A stretch of DNA of 42,755 nt from the NCBI GenBank assembly GCA_012519695.1, contig JAAYPT010000044.1, positions 1-42,755 on the forward strand. The letters run 5' to 3'. The stretch is from Clostridiales bacterium. GTDB lineage: Bacteria; Bacillota; Clostridia; Lachnospirales; Lachnospiraceae. The translations under genes were made by a program, and so were the position numbers. The notes beneath the pieces are model-generated. The model made no database searches and was not told the DNA's origin. It saw nothing but the letters and a program-made list of their open reading frames with translations. Below are positions 35,380 through 42,755 of the stretch, piece after piece. Positions within the stretch are counted from its first letter, which is position 1. Each line of letters opens with the position of its first letter.

Positions 35380-36234
35380 TTACTTTGCAGACTGCTTCTT
35401 ATCCAATATTACTAACACTTCTTGCAAATGTTTAAAATCCACCGCCGGTGTTACTGTTCCGGAATAGGTTAGATTATTAGAGTCTCTTTTAATAGAGCTA
35501 ATATATCCAATCAAAATTCCCTCCAAGTATTTATCACTGATATTAGAAGTTACTAACTGTTCACCAGGACCTATTACATTTTCATCACATTTCAAGTTGG
35601 AAAATTCAATTACCTGATTTTCATTCATGGATTCCAAATTACCGTTTACATTACAACGGTCGGTAGTAGATAACGTCATTCCGCTGACATTGTTTGCATC
35701 ATCAATAATAGAACGTACCTTTGCATAATTTGGTCCCACATCAATTACAATTCCTACAAGACCGCTTCCTGCAATGACATTCATATCCTTTTCAATGCCA
35801 TCTTTTGTTCCTTTATCAATTACAAATGTATTGAACCAGTTGCTGCTATCGCTACCGATAATTCGTGCTGCGACTTTCTTGTAGCTTGGATATTTTTGAT
35901 CTAACTGAAATAATTCTCTCAAGCTGTCCAACTCATACTGTTCTAATTTAACAGTATTCAGTTCTGTGGTAAGTTCATCCACTTGCGCTTGCAATTCTTC
36001 GTTTTCTTTGGTAACGTTTTTTAATGATTTTAATTCATCCGCTCTGGATACGAACCAATTTCCAACAGAGTTAATTCCTTTTTGCATTGGTGTAAATACA
36101 TAGCCGGCAACCGTATTTAGCGGTCCGCCAGATAGATTCAACGTAAAGCTTACGAACATTATCAGGACACATAGTCCTGATAGTATCAGCAGCATATATC
36201 TAGTTGGAAATGAATGTTTTGATCTACGTCTCAT
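35380..36234 (-). CDS. mreC: MreC, rod shape-determining protein
   Basis: 284 residues. N-terminal membrane helix (about 14-36), a coiled-coil (about 65-105, LKNVTKENEELQAQVDELTTEL), then the double beta-barrel domain with AARIIGSDSSNWFNTFVIDKG, KDGIEKDMNVIAGSGLVG and VRSIIDDANNVSG. It scaffolds PBP2 and MreD outside the membrane. Start chosen at ATG 36234, 9 bases after AGGA; the in-frame TTG three codons upstream is unlikely. Confidence 0.95.
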   Translation of the reverse strand: MRRRSKHSFPTRYMLLILSGLCVLIMFVSFTLNLSGGPLNTVAGYVFTPMQKGINSVGNWFVSRADELKSLKNVTKENEELQAQVDELTTELNTVKLEQYELDSLRELFQLDQKYPSYKKVAARIIGSDSSNWFNTFVIDKGTKDGIEKDMNVIAGSGLVGIVIDVGPNYAKVRSIIDDANNVSGMTLSTTDRCNVNGNLESMNENQVIEFSNLKCDENVIGPGEQLVTSNISDKYLEGILIGYISSIKRDSNNLTYSGTVTPAVDFKHLQEVLVILDKKQSAK

Positions 36235-36256
36235 AAAACACAATCCTATCTATAAT

Positions 36257-37255
36257 TTACTGTAATGCCAGTCTCTTTAATTTTTCATCAGAAACAATTT
36301 TATTTAATCCTCTAACTGCACTTTCTTCCGGATATTCGCAGCTATTTACTTTGATATTTGTTATCTGGGTAAATAACTGATCCAACTTACTGATTTTAGA
36401 AGAACCACCTGTAATATAAATACCGGAATGAATAATATCCTGTGCCAATTCTGGTGGAGTTTTTTCCAAAATCAATTTTATGGAATTGCAAATAGAATTC
36501 AGGTTATCCTTAATTGCCTCATAAATAACCTTAGAAGAAATCTCCATTTCAATTGGTAAACCACTTACCAAGTCTCTTCCTACGATTTTAGCAGTACGCT
36601 CTTCCTCTTCCGGCAACGCACATCCCAATGTTTCTTTTAAATACATTGCTGTTTTGTGTCCAATTGCCAAACTGAAGGTACGTTTCAAATAGCTGATGAT
36701 AGACTCATCAATTCGCTTTCCGCCAAAGTCTAATAATTCACTTAACACAAGTCCTCCAAGAGAAATTACAGATATTTCTGTAGTATCTGCGCCGATATTT
36801 ACAATCATGTATCCGGTAGGTGACAGCACGTCCAAATCCAAACCTACTGCATCTGCGATAGGACGCTGGAACAGCAATACGCTCTTTGGTTTGAATCTGC
36901 TCTTATAAAACAAGTCTGCAAAAGACTTCTGTTCTACCATAGTGATAGAAGTTGGAATTGCTACAATATATTCTGCACCCTTGGTATGGTTCTTTACATG
37001 TTTGTCTAATACTTCTCCTATCAAAGTCTGCATATTATTATAATCCGCAATTACTCCGTTCACGATAGGAAATGACACCTTTATATTATCTGGTGCTTTT
37101 TCATACATAGCATATGCTGCATCACCGAACGCATATAACTGATTCTTCTTTACGATTGCAATGGTGTTTTTCTCGTTGATTACCTTTCCTGTTGCTTTGC
37201 AAAAAATTTTCAAATTACAGGTCCCTAAATCAATTCCATAAACATTTGTTGACAT
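36257..37255 (-). CDS. mreB: MreB-like actin homologue with divergent phosphate-2 loop
   Basis: 332 residues, actin-like ATPase that guides side-wall synthesis. Phosphate-1 motif is GIDLGTCNLKI. The phosphate-2 loop, DIGGGTTE in typical MreB, reads NIGADTTE (residues 153-160), with Asp-to-Asn and Gly-Gly to Ala-Asp changes. The equivalent of the catalytic Glu (SITMVEQKSFAD) is kept, and the adenosine motif is ITGGSSKISKLD. It is in the right place, directly before mreC, so it is the MreB of this operon, but polymerisation or ATP turnover may differ. Radical divergence also at the C-terminus. AAGGATAAG ribosome site. Confidence 0.9.
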   Translation of the reverse strand: MSTNVYGIDLGTCNLKIFCKATGKVINEKNTIAIVKKNQLYAFGDAAYAMYEKAPDNIKVSFPIVNGVIADYNNMQTLIGEVLDKHVKNHTKGAEYIVAIPTSITMVEQKSFADLFYKSRFKPKSVLLFQRPIADAVGLDLDVLSPTGYMIVNIGADTTEISVISLGGLVLSELLDFGGKRIDESIISYLKRTFSLAIGHKTAMYLKETLGCALPEEEERTAKIVGRDLVSGLPIEMEISSKVIYEAIKDNLNSICNSIKLILEKTPPELAQDIIHSGIYITGGSSKISKLDQLFTQITNIKVNSCEYPEESAVRGLNKIVSDEKLKRLALQ

Positions 37256-37272
37256 TTTTCTTATCCTTTCCC

Positions 37273-37965
37273 TCAGCCCAAAAGGCCTTTTTCTCTAAAG
37301 CTTATATAACTGTTATCACCAATGATGATATGATCAGCAAGAACGATATCCATCATTTCCCCACAAGCTGCAATTCGCTTTGTTACCTGTTTATCAGCCT
37401 CACTGGGTGTCGGATCTCCGCTTGGATGATTGTGAAGTAATACAATATGCACTGCTTTATACTGTAATGCTTTTAAAAATACTTCACGCGGTGATACCAC
37501 TGAATGATTCACCGTTCCAACAGAGATAACTTCATCCCCCAAAAGACTGCATTTTGCATCAAACATTGCTAATAACAATTTTTCTTTCGATTCGTGCCTT
37601 AGTGTTTCCATATAATATCCGGCAACACTTTCCGGCTGGTTTAAGCTTATTCTGCTTGCCCGTTTTGTACAGGCAATACGCATGGTCAGCTCTGCTACAC
37701 ATTTTAATTGTGCTGCTTTGACCTGACCAATTCCCGGAATCTTTTGCATCTCTTCCTGCGTCATATTAATCAGGTTGAGAAGATTTTTTTCACCACCGCA
37801 TAACAACTGTTGTGCGGTTTGTAACGCTGTTCTCTCTTTCGTACCTGTTCTTATGATAACCGCAAGTAACTCTGCATCCGAAAGTTCTTTTGCACCTTTA
37901 CGAATACATTTTTCATATGGCTTTTCCGACTCCGGCATTTCTTTCATTGTAATATGTGTTTGCAT
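37273..37965 (-). CDS. radC: RadC family JAB/MPN-domain protein
   Basis: 230 residues from ATG 37965 (AGGAAAAAGC before it; an upstream in-frame TTG is rejected). N-terminal UPF0758 region with a helix-hairpin-helix (IPGIGQVKAAQLK), C-terminal JAMM metalloprotease-like motif HNHPSGDPTPSEAD preceded by FLKALQYKAVHIVLL. Despite the name, a direct role in DNA repair is unproven in the family. It is first in the mreBCD operon, a conserved arrangement in Firmicutes, 17 bases before mreB. Confidence 0.93.
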   Translation of the reverse strand: MQTHITMKEMPESEKPYEKCIRKGAKELSDAELLAVIIRTGTKERTALQTAQQLLCGGEKNLLNLINMTQEEMQKIPGIGQVKAAQLKCVAELTMRIACTKRASRISLNQPESVAGYYMETLRHESKEKLLLAMFDAKCSLLGDEVISVGTVNHSVVSPREVFLKALQYKAVHIVLLHNHPSGDPTPSEADKQVTKRIAACGEMMDIVLADHIIIGDNSYISFREKGLLG

Positions 37966-38071
37966 GCTTTTTCCTAACTCTCTCAATGTAACGGAAAAAG
38001 TTTTACATTTTATTTTAGCACAAAAGAAGTTTTGTGTACACTATTTTATTCTATTTTTTACATTGTTGCAC

Positions 38072-39346
38072 TTATAATTCGACTAAACCTGCCTCATATA
38101 GCTTCTGTAAAGACATTAAAATTCCAAGCTTTGCATGATACCAGGTAAGTCCTCCCTGGAAATATACGGCATATGGTTCTCTTAACGGACCATCCGCGCT
38201 TAATTCGATGGAAGAACCTTGTACAAATGCTCCCGCTGCCATAATAACTTCATCATCATATCCCGGCATTGCCCATGGTTCCGGTGTCACATGACTGTCT
38301 ACCGGAGCTGCTGCCTGAATTCCCTTACAAAAAGCGATGAGTGCCTCCGGGGATTTTAAAGTTACCGCCTGAATAATGTCATGACGGCTTTCCGTACTAT
38401 TTGGAACCACCGGATATCCCAGACTTTCATAAATATTAGCTGCAAAGATGGCTCCTTTTAAAGCACCTGCCACAACAGTCGGCGCAAGGAATAATCCCTG
38501 ATAAAAGGATTGAATAACCCCAAGGGATGCCCCTACTTCTTTTCCCAATCCCGGAGATGTAAGTCGGTATGCTGCATTTTCTACACATTCTTTCTTACCT
38601 ACAATATATCCGCCAATCGGGGCTAATCCGCCTCCCGGATTTTTAATAAGAGAACCGACTATCATGTCTGCACCTACTTCCAACGGCTCTCTCTTTTCTA
38701 CAAATTCTCCATAACAGTTGTCTACCATACAGACTACATCCGGCTTAATTCCTTTTATAAAAGAAATCAACTCGCCAATTCGTTCTACCGAAAGAGTCGG
38801 TCTTGTCTGATATCCTTTGGAACGCTGGATTGTTACAAGTTTTGTTTTCTCATTAATGGCTTTCTTTATATTTTCAAAATCAAAGCTACCATCTGCAAGT
38901 AAATCTACCTGACGATAGGTAACTCCATATTCTGCAAGGGAACCCACGGATGGTCGAATTCCAATTACTTCTTCCAGCGTATCATATGGTTTTCCAACCG
39001 GAGATAATAATTCATCTCCAGGACGTAAATTTGACATTAATGCCAGTGCTAACGCATGTGTTCCGCAAGTAATCTGTGGACGAACCAACGCTGCTTCTCC
39101 CTTAAAACAGGTGGCATAAACTTCTTCTAAGGTGTCTCTGCCAAGGTCATTGTATCCATATCCACTGCTTCCCATAAAGCATTCTGCACTTACTTTGTGT
39201 GTCTGTAATGCTTTAATTACTTTCAGTTGGTTGTATTCTGCTGTCTGGTCAATCTTTTCAAATCGTTCCTTTAATTGTGTTTCAAACTTCTCTCCATATT
39301 GGTATACTTTTGAATCAATTCCTAATTTCTGATACATTGTTTCCAC
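38072..39346 (-). CDS. PLP-dependent methionine gamma-lyase-like protein (aluminium-resistance family)
   Basis: 424 residues, PF06838 family. Substrate-side blocks GYGYNDLGRDTLEEVYA and PQITCGTHALALALMSNL, and the PLP lysine in VGSLIKNPGGGLAPIGGYI; CMVDNCYGEFVE supplies the aspartate that binds the pyridine nitrogen. Annotated elsewhere as aluminium-resistance protein or cystathionine beta-lyase-like; true reaction uncertain. GTG start at 39346 has AGAGGAAG at good spacing (an ATG lies three codons in). It follows miaA by 29 bases, a common pairing in Clostridia. A 7-base hairpin (CACAAAA/TTTTGTG, 18 bases long, near 38019-38036) lies after it. Confidence 0.9.
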   Translation of the reverse strand: METMYQKLGIDSKVYQYGEKFETQLKERFEKIDQTAEYNQLKVIKALQTHKVSAECFMGSSGYGYNDLGRDTLEEVYATCFKGEAALVRPQITCGTHALALALMSNLRPGDELLSPVGKPYDTLEEVIGIRPSVGSLAEYGVTYRQVDLLADGSFDFENIKKAINEKTKLVTIQRSKGYQTRPTLSVERIGELISFIKGIKPDVVCMVDNCYGEFVEKREPLEVGADMIVGSLIKNPGGGLAPIGGYIVGKKECVENAAYRLTSPGLGKEVGASLGVIQSFYQGLFLAPTVVAGALKGAIFAANIYESLGYPVVPNSTESRHDIIQAVTLKSPEALIAFCKGIQAAAPVDSHVTPEPWAMPGYDDEVIMAAGAFVQGSSIELSADGPLREPYAVYFQGGLTWYHAKLGILMSLQKLYEAGLVEL

Positions 39347-39375
39347 TTTTCTTCCTCTTTTCTGTATTACAATAC

Positions 39376-40323
39376 TTACACTAATATCTGTTTCTTTTCC
39401 AATTCTGCTATGATGTAGTCTAACATTTTATCATTGTTATATTGAAAATCCGGCTTATTAACCCAAAGCACTTCCCGTTCTCTGCGAAACCAGGTAAGCT
39501 GACGCTTTGCAAAATGTCTGGTATCTCGTTTTATACGATAGATTGCTTCTTCTAAGGTACACTCGCCTTCTAAATAATCTAATATTTCTTTATAGCCCAG
39601 TCCCTGCATAGAAACCATCTTTTTGTGGTATCCCATATCCTTTAGTTTCTTTACTTCTTCTACCAATCCTTGTTCTAGCATTATGTCTACACGCTGATTG
39701 ATTCTTCTATATAATCGTTCTCTCTCATCATTCAAAACAAAATACGCAAAATGATAGGGCGATTCCTTTTGACGTTCTTTTTCATTATGTTCTGATATTT
39801 TTCCGCCTGAAAGGTGATAAAATTCCAACGCCCGAATCACACGCTTTACATTATTCTCGTGAATTTCCTCTGCTGATTTCGGATCCACTTCCCTGAGTTT
39901 TTCATGTAATACATGAGCACCTTGAGCCTTTGCAATCGCTTCTAATTCCTTACGATACGCAAAGTCTTCCTGTTCCTTGGTAAAATCAATATCATACAGC
40001 AAGGCTTGAATATAGAATCCCGTTCCACCTGCTACAATGGGAATTCTTCCTTCTGCATAAATTTCTTCTAAATATTTTTTAGCATATTCCTGAAATTTTA
40101 CTACATGGAATTCTTCATCCGGTTCAAAGGTATCGATTAAATAATGCGGAATCCCCTGCATTTCTTCTTTTTGAATTTTTGCAGATCCAATATCCATATA
40201 ACGATATACCTGCATAGAATCTGCCGAAATAATGGAGCCGTTTACTTTTTTTGCAAGTTGAATGGATAATTCTGTTTTTCCTACCGCAGTAGGTCCCGTT
40301 AAAATAATTAGTGGTTTTTTCAT
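39376..40323 (-). CDS. miaA: tRNA dimethylallyltransferase MiaA
   Basis: Adds dimethylallyl to A37 of tRNAs reading UNN codons. It is 315 residues. P-loop GPTAVGKTELSIQLA, the conserved SADSMQVYRYMDIGSAK, GGTGFYIQALL and the C-terminal KRQLTWFRRE. It begins at the last base of the mutL stop (TAATG), so translation is coupled. mutS-mutL-miaA is a widespread order. Confidence 0.97.
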   Translation of the reverse strand: MKKPLIILTGPTAVGKTELSIQLAKKVNGSIISADSMQVYRYMDIGSAKIQKEEMQGIPHYLIDTFEPDEEFHVVKFQEYAKKYLEEIYAEGRIPIVAGGTGFYIQALLYDIDFTKEQEDFAYRKELEAIAKAQGAHVLHEKLREVDPKSAEEIHENNVKRVIRALEFYHLSGGKISEHNEKERQKESPYHFAYFVLNDERERLYRRINQRVDIMLEQGLVEEVKKLKDMGYHKKMVSMQGLGYKEILDYLEGECTLEEAIYRIKRDTRHFAKRQLTWFRREREVLWVNKPDFQYNNDKMLDYIIAELEKKQILV

Positions 40324-42392
40324 TATAACACCCGCTTAAATTTTTTCTCCAATTCATATTTCGACATGGAGATAATGGTTGGTCTTCCATGTGGGCAATG
40401 ATATGGATTATCTAAAGTTAAAAGTTCATCAATCAAACGTTCGATTTCTGCCATAGACAACTTCTGATTTCCCTTTACTGCTGCTTTACAGGACATGGAC
40501 GCAATTTTTTCCGTAATCATATCCGGTTTTTCATTTCCATGAAAACTTGCAAGACTATCCAGAATTTCTACCATCAGTTGTTTTCCGTCTAAACCGAATA
40601 GATTTCCCGGAAGCGCTGTGACAGAATATTCTTTTCCTCCGAACGGTTCTATTTCAAACCCTAACTTTTTAAAATAATCCATGTACTTTTTCAACAATTC
40701 CTCTTCCTGCATATTAAGTGTCAGAAGAACCGGTGGGTATATTGTCTGAGAAGTAAATTCTTTGTTTGCCAAGCTTTTCATAGTGCGTTCATAAAGTACT
40801 TTTTCATGTGCCGCATGTTGATCTATAATATAGAGATGGTCATCGAATTCAATCAACCAATAGGTTTCAAATAGCTGTCCAATAATTCTGTGTTCCTTTT
40901 TCGACTCTATATCCAATAGTTTCCGCATATCCTCCTGTACCGGATTTTTAACAACTTGTTGTGCAAATGTCTCTTTCGGCTGTTCTGCCGCTTCTTGAAT
41001 GACATTCTTATCTTGAATCGGTTTTGTTTCTTGGGGGATTTCTTGTTTCGGTAAACTTTCTGTTTGTTGTAACACTGTTTGTTTTGGCAAACTTTCTGTT
41101 GTCTGCAATACTTCCTGTTTTGGCAAACCTTCTGTGTTTCTCTCGAAATTCGCTAGTGGCATCGCATCTTCCGGTTTTAACGGTTCCTTTTTCACAGTAT
41201 AAGTAGATTCTTCTGCCACCTGGTTATTCTGTGGTCTGACCTGACTTTCTCTGTCCTTTTGAATAGATGCTTTTATACTTTCTAGTCGTTTTACTTCAAA
41301 AGGTTCCGGGGCATGCTGTTCTTTCTTCAAAAATTCTCTTCGTTCCTGTTCTTCCCGCACTCTGGTTTCCCTTTCTTTTTCCAAAGTTACCTGATATACC
41401 AATTCACTTTGATTGATCGTATCCCGAATCAATTTTTCCAAAAAATGATACACCACATCTCCGTTACTAAAACGAAGTTCCATTTTCGTTGGATGTACAT
41501 TTACATCTAAAAGTTGCCCATTAATTGAGATATGAAATACTGTAAAAGGATATTTATGCTGCATCACGAAAGACTTGTAGCCTTCTTCAATGCTTTTGGC
41601 AATCAGTTTACTTTTTACATATCTTCCATTAATAAAGTAATTTTCATAGTTTCGGTTTCCTCTGGAAATCAAAGGTTTTCCAATAAATCCATGAACAGAA
41701 AAGAATTCATTTTCCCCCTGTATTTCTAAAAGATTCGTAGCAATATCTCTTCCATAAATATGATATATAATTTCTTTTAAATTGGAATTTCCGGATGTAT
41801 GCAGTTTCACCTGATTATTGTTGATAAACTTAAAAGAAATTTCCGGATGGGACATTGCCAATCGTTCCATTAAATCTCCAATATAACCCGCTTCTGTCTG
41901 GGATGTTTTTAAAAATTTTCTTCGCGCCGGGGTATTGTAAAAAAGATTTCGCACCAAAAAGGTGGTACCATCCGGTGCTCCGATTTCTTCTAATGTTTTT
42001 TCTTTACCACCTTCAATCACATAGCGAACACCACTGATTCCCTCTGCTGTTTTTGTAATTAATTCCACCTGTGAAACGGCTGCAATACTGGAAAGTGCCT
42101 CACCTCGAAATCCTAAGGAAGATACGGTTAATAAATCTTCTACGCTTCGGATTTTACTGGTAGAATGACGTAAAAACGCCAACGGCACTTGCTCTTTCGG
42201 AATTCCCCATCCATTATCCGTAATTCGAATGAAGGAAATACCGCCTTCTTTGATTTCTACTGTGATTGCAGTAGCTCTGGCATCAATGGCATTTTCCACT
42301 AATTCCTTTACTACGGATGCCGGTCGTTCTATGACTTCTCCTGCCGCAATTTTGTCTATGGTCTGTTGGTCTAGTATTTCTATATTAGGCAT
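40323..42392 (-). CDS. mutL: MutL, mismatch repair protein with endonuclease motif
   Basis: 689 residues from ATG 42392 (AAAGGAGGAAAT before it). N-terminal GHKL ATPase: KELVENAIDARATAI, DNGWGI, GFRGEALSSI. A disordered linker (about 340-480) includes three 12-residue repeats. The C-terminal domain carries DQHAAHEKVLYE (Asp524 onward), SCKAAVKGNQKL and CPHGRPT, the signature of nicking MutL in bacteria without MutH. It normally acts with MutS and the beta clamp to nick the new strand. The partner mutS upstream is interrupted in this sequence. Confidence 0.96.
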   Translation of the reverse strand: MPNIEILDQQTIDKIAAGEVIERPASVVKELVENAIDARATAITVEIKEGGISFIRITDNGWGIPKEQVPLAFLRHSTSKIRSVEDLLTVSSLGFRGEALSSIAAVSQVELITKTAEGISGVRYVIEGGKEKTLEEIGAPDGTTFLVRNLFYNTPARRKFLKTSQTEAGYIGDLMERLAMSHPEISFKFINNNQVKLHTSGNSNLKEIIYHIYGRDIATNLLEIQGENEFFSVHGFIGKPLISRGNRNYENYFINGRYVKSKLIAKSIEEGYKSFVMQHKYPFTVFHISINGQLLDVNVHPTKMELRFSNGDVVYHFLEKLIRDTINQSELVYQVTLEKERETRVREEQERREFLKKEQHAPEPFEVKRLESIKASIQKDRESQVRPQNNQVAEESTYTVKKEPLKPEDAMPLANFERNTEGLPKQEVLQTTESLPKQTVLQQTESLPKQEIPQETKPIQDKNVIQEAAEQPKETFAQQVVKNPVQEDMRKLLDIESKKEHRIIGQLFETYWLIEFDDHLYIIDQHAAHEKVLYERTMKSLANKEFTSQTIYPPVLLTLNMQEEELLKKYMDYFKKLGFEIEPFGGKEYSVTALPGNLFGLDGKQLMVEILDSLASFHGNEKPDMITEKIASMSCKAAVKGNQKLSMAEIERLIDELLTLDNPYHCPHGRPTIISMSKYELEKKFKRVL
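41028..41135 (-). repeat. Three 36-base tandem repeats in the mutL linker
   Basis: Three in-frame units encode TEGLPKQEVLQT, TESLPKQTVLQQ and TESLPKQEIPQE (about residues 420-455 of MutL). The DNA units differ at several positions. Copy-number change would keep the frame and alter only linker length. Confidence 0.85.
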
Positions 42393-42463
42393 ATTTCCTC
42401 CTTTTCCATGTTGTTCGGTTGACATAATTATTTTATGTTAACTTTTTTTCTCTCGCTTTGTAA

Positions 42464-42640
42464 TCACCATCTGTTTTTTATTTTATTTTGAAGTTGATAT
42501 AACTTATTTAATGCATCAATTGGTGTGAGATTTGCTAAATCAATCTCTTTGATTTCTTCAATAATATCATCGTCCTTTACTGTATCAAACAGCGACATTT
42601 GTGTCAAATCCACTTCGTCTAATCGTTCTTTGGATCTATG
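42464..42640 (-). pseudogene. mutS: 3' remnant of mutS interrupted by inserted DNA
   Basis: The minus strand encodes the last 56 residues of MutS (SKERLDEVDLTQMSLFD ... LTPIDALNKLYQLQNKIKNRW, stop at 42464-42466). It matches the typical C-terminal tail of clostridial MutS. Going upstream, homology ends at about 42635-42638 and the frame hits TGA at 42641-42643, where unrelated DNA begins. It sits 71 bases before mutL in the expected mutS-mutL order. Only the tail is visible, so the N-terminal part may lie beyond the insert. Confidence 0.8.
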
Positions 42641-42755
42641 TCAATAGTTTGGACAAAAATTTAGGTTTTTTTGTGGGTCTCCGCCACCATTGACAATCCA
42701 AACATAAATGCTTTTAGGTTTCTACCCGAAGGCGATAAACTCAAAGCAAGCTATG
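42639..42755. mobile_element. Possible insertion-element end, family not assigned
   Basis: From about 42639 the sequence TGTCAATAGTTTGGACAAAA starts abruptly inside mutS. TG at a junction followed by about 120 non-coding bases is what the end of an insertion sequence looks like. No long ORF: the only open frame in it (minus strand, stop at 42661-42663) is 29 codons. A repeated TTTAGGTTT block lies at about 42660-42670 and 42713-42721. No transposase or second end is within the window, so this is an inference; a rearrangement or misassembly is the alternative. Confidence 0.5.

Noticed and set aside
42661-42750. Short minus-strand open frame in the inserted DNA as a transposase C-terminus
   Set aside because: It is only 29 codons after an in-frame TAG and shows no transposase motif.
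1-42755. CRISPR arrays, rRNA, tRNA, toxin-antitoxin or biosynthetic clusters
   Set aside because: No regularly spaced repeats, tRNA-like sequences or corresponding proteins were seen; the window is nearly filled by housekeeping genes, and no gap exceeds 300 bases.

Overview
This window is AT-rich, densely packed chromosomal DNA from a Gram-positive anaerobe of the Clostridia, most likely the Lachnospiraceae. The lineage call is an inference. It rests on the HisZ plus short-HisG pair, a HisF-like/HisI/HisE fusion, the paired B12-type radical SAM/DUF2344 genes beside RNase G, a DUF6472 mini-protein, a LexA/YneA divergon, L27 with a cleavable leader beside the Prp protease, and an unusually long PBP2 in an mre-min-rodA cluster. 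No rRNA, tRNA, CRISPR array, prophage or plasmid gene was seen. Nearly everything is core housekeeping; the only mobile-DNA signal is at the extreme right edge.

Layout. (1) 1-4.7 kb, plus strand: histidine operon hisZ (5' end outside the window)-hisG-hisD-hisB-hisIE, followed by two unknown small membrane proteins (4.75-5.9 kb). (2) 6.0-14.5 kb, plus strand: radical SAM pair, short RNase G, DUF6472, then a promoter and L21-leader-like region, rplU-prp-rpmA, and the ribosome/NAD block obgE-yhbY-nadD-yqeK-rsfS. (3) 14.6-15.8 kb: divergent lexA and yneA-like genes with four SOS-box-like sites between them. (4) 15.9-20.7 kb: acyltransferase, ttcA-like, dtd, a XerC-like recombinase, a HAD phosphatase and a cytidylate-kinase-like protein. 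(5) 20.7-26.7 kb, minus strand: division/envelope operon reading HlyD-like, yggS, sepF, ylmH, aroB, lspA, rluD. (6) 26.8-27.5 kb: a DUF378 protein and a small P-loop protein, tail to tail across a terminator. (7) 27.6-38.0 kb, minus strand: cell-shape cluster reading radC, mreB, mreC, mreD, mrdA, minC, minD, minE, rodA, mgsA-like, D,D-carboxypeptidase. (8) 38.1-42.76 kb, minus strand: mutS (only the last 56 codons), mutL, miaA and a PLP lyase; mutS is cut by foreign sequence that looks like an insertion-element end.

The genes group by job: histidine synthesis; ribosome and RNA maturation (RNase G, L21/L27/Prp, Obg, YhbY, RsfS, RluD, TtcA, MiaA, Dtd); SOS control of division (LexA, YneA); septum and wall synthesis (SepF, Min, Mre, PBP2, RodA, carboxypeptidase); and DNA repair (RadC, MutS/MutL).

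No wholly new multi-gene system was found. The best second-look items are: loss of the catalytic Asp in the methylglyoxal-synthase homologue (GGDQQ read as GGAQQ) inside the cell-wall operon; a degenerate phosphate-2 loop in MreB (NIGADT instead of DIGGGT); a HisF-like pseudo-barrel fused to HisIE with Tyr at the catalytic Asp position; a roughly 240-residue insertion inside the PBP2 transpeptidase domain; the interrupted mutS; and the conserved-looking radical SAM pair of unknown function.
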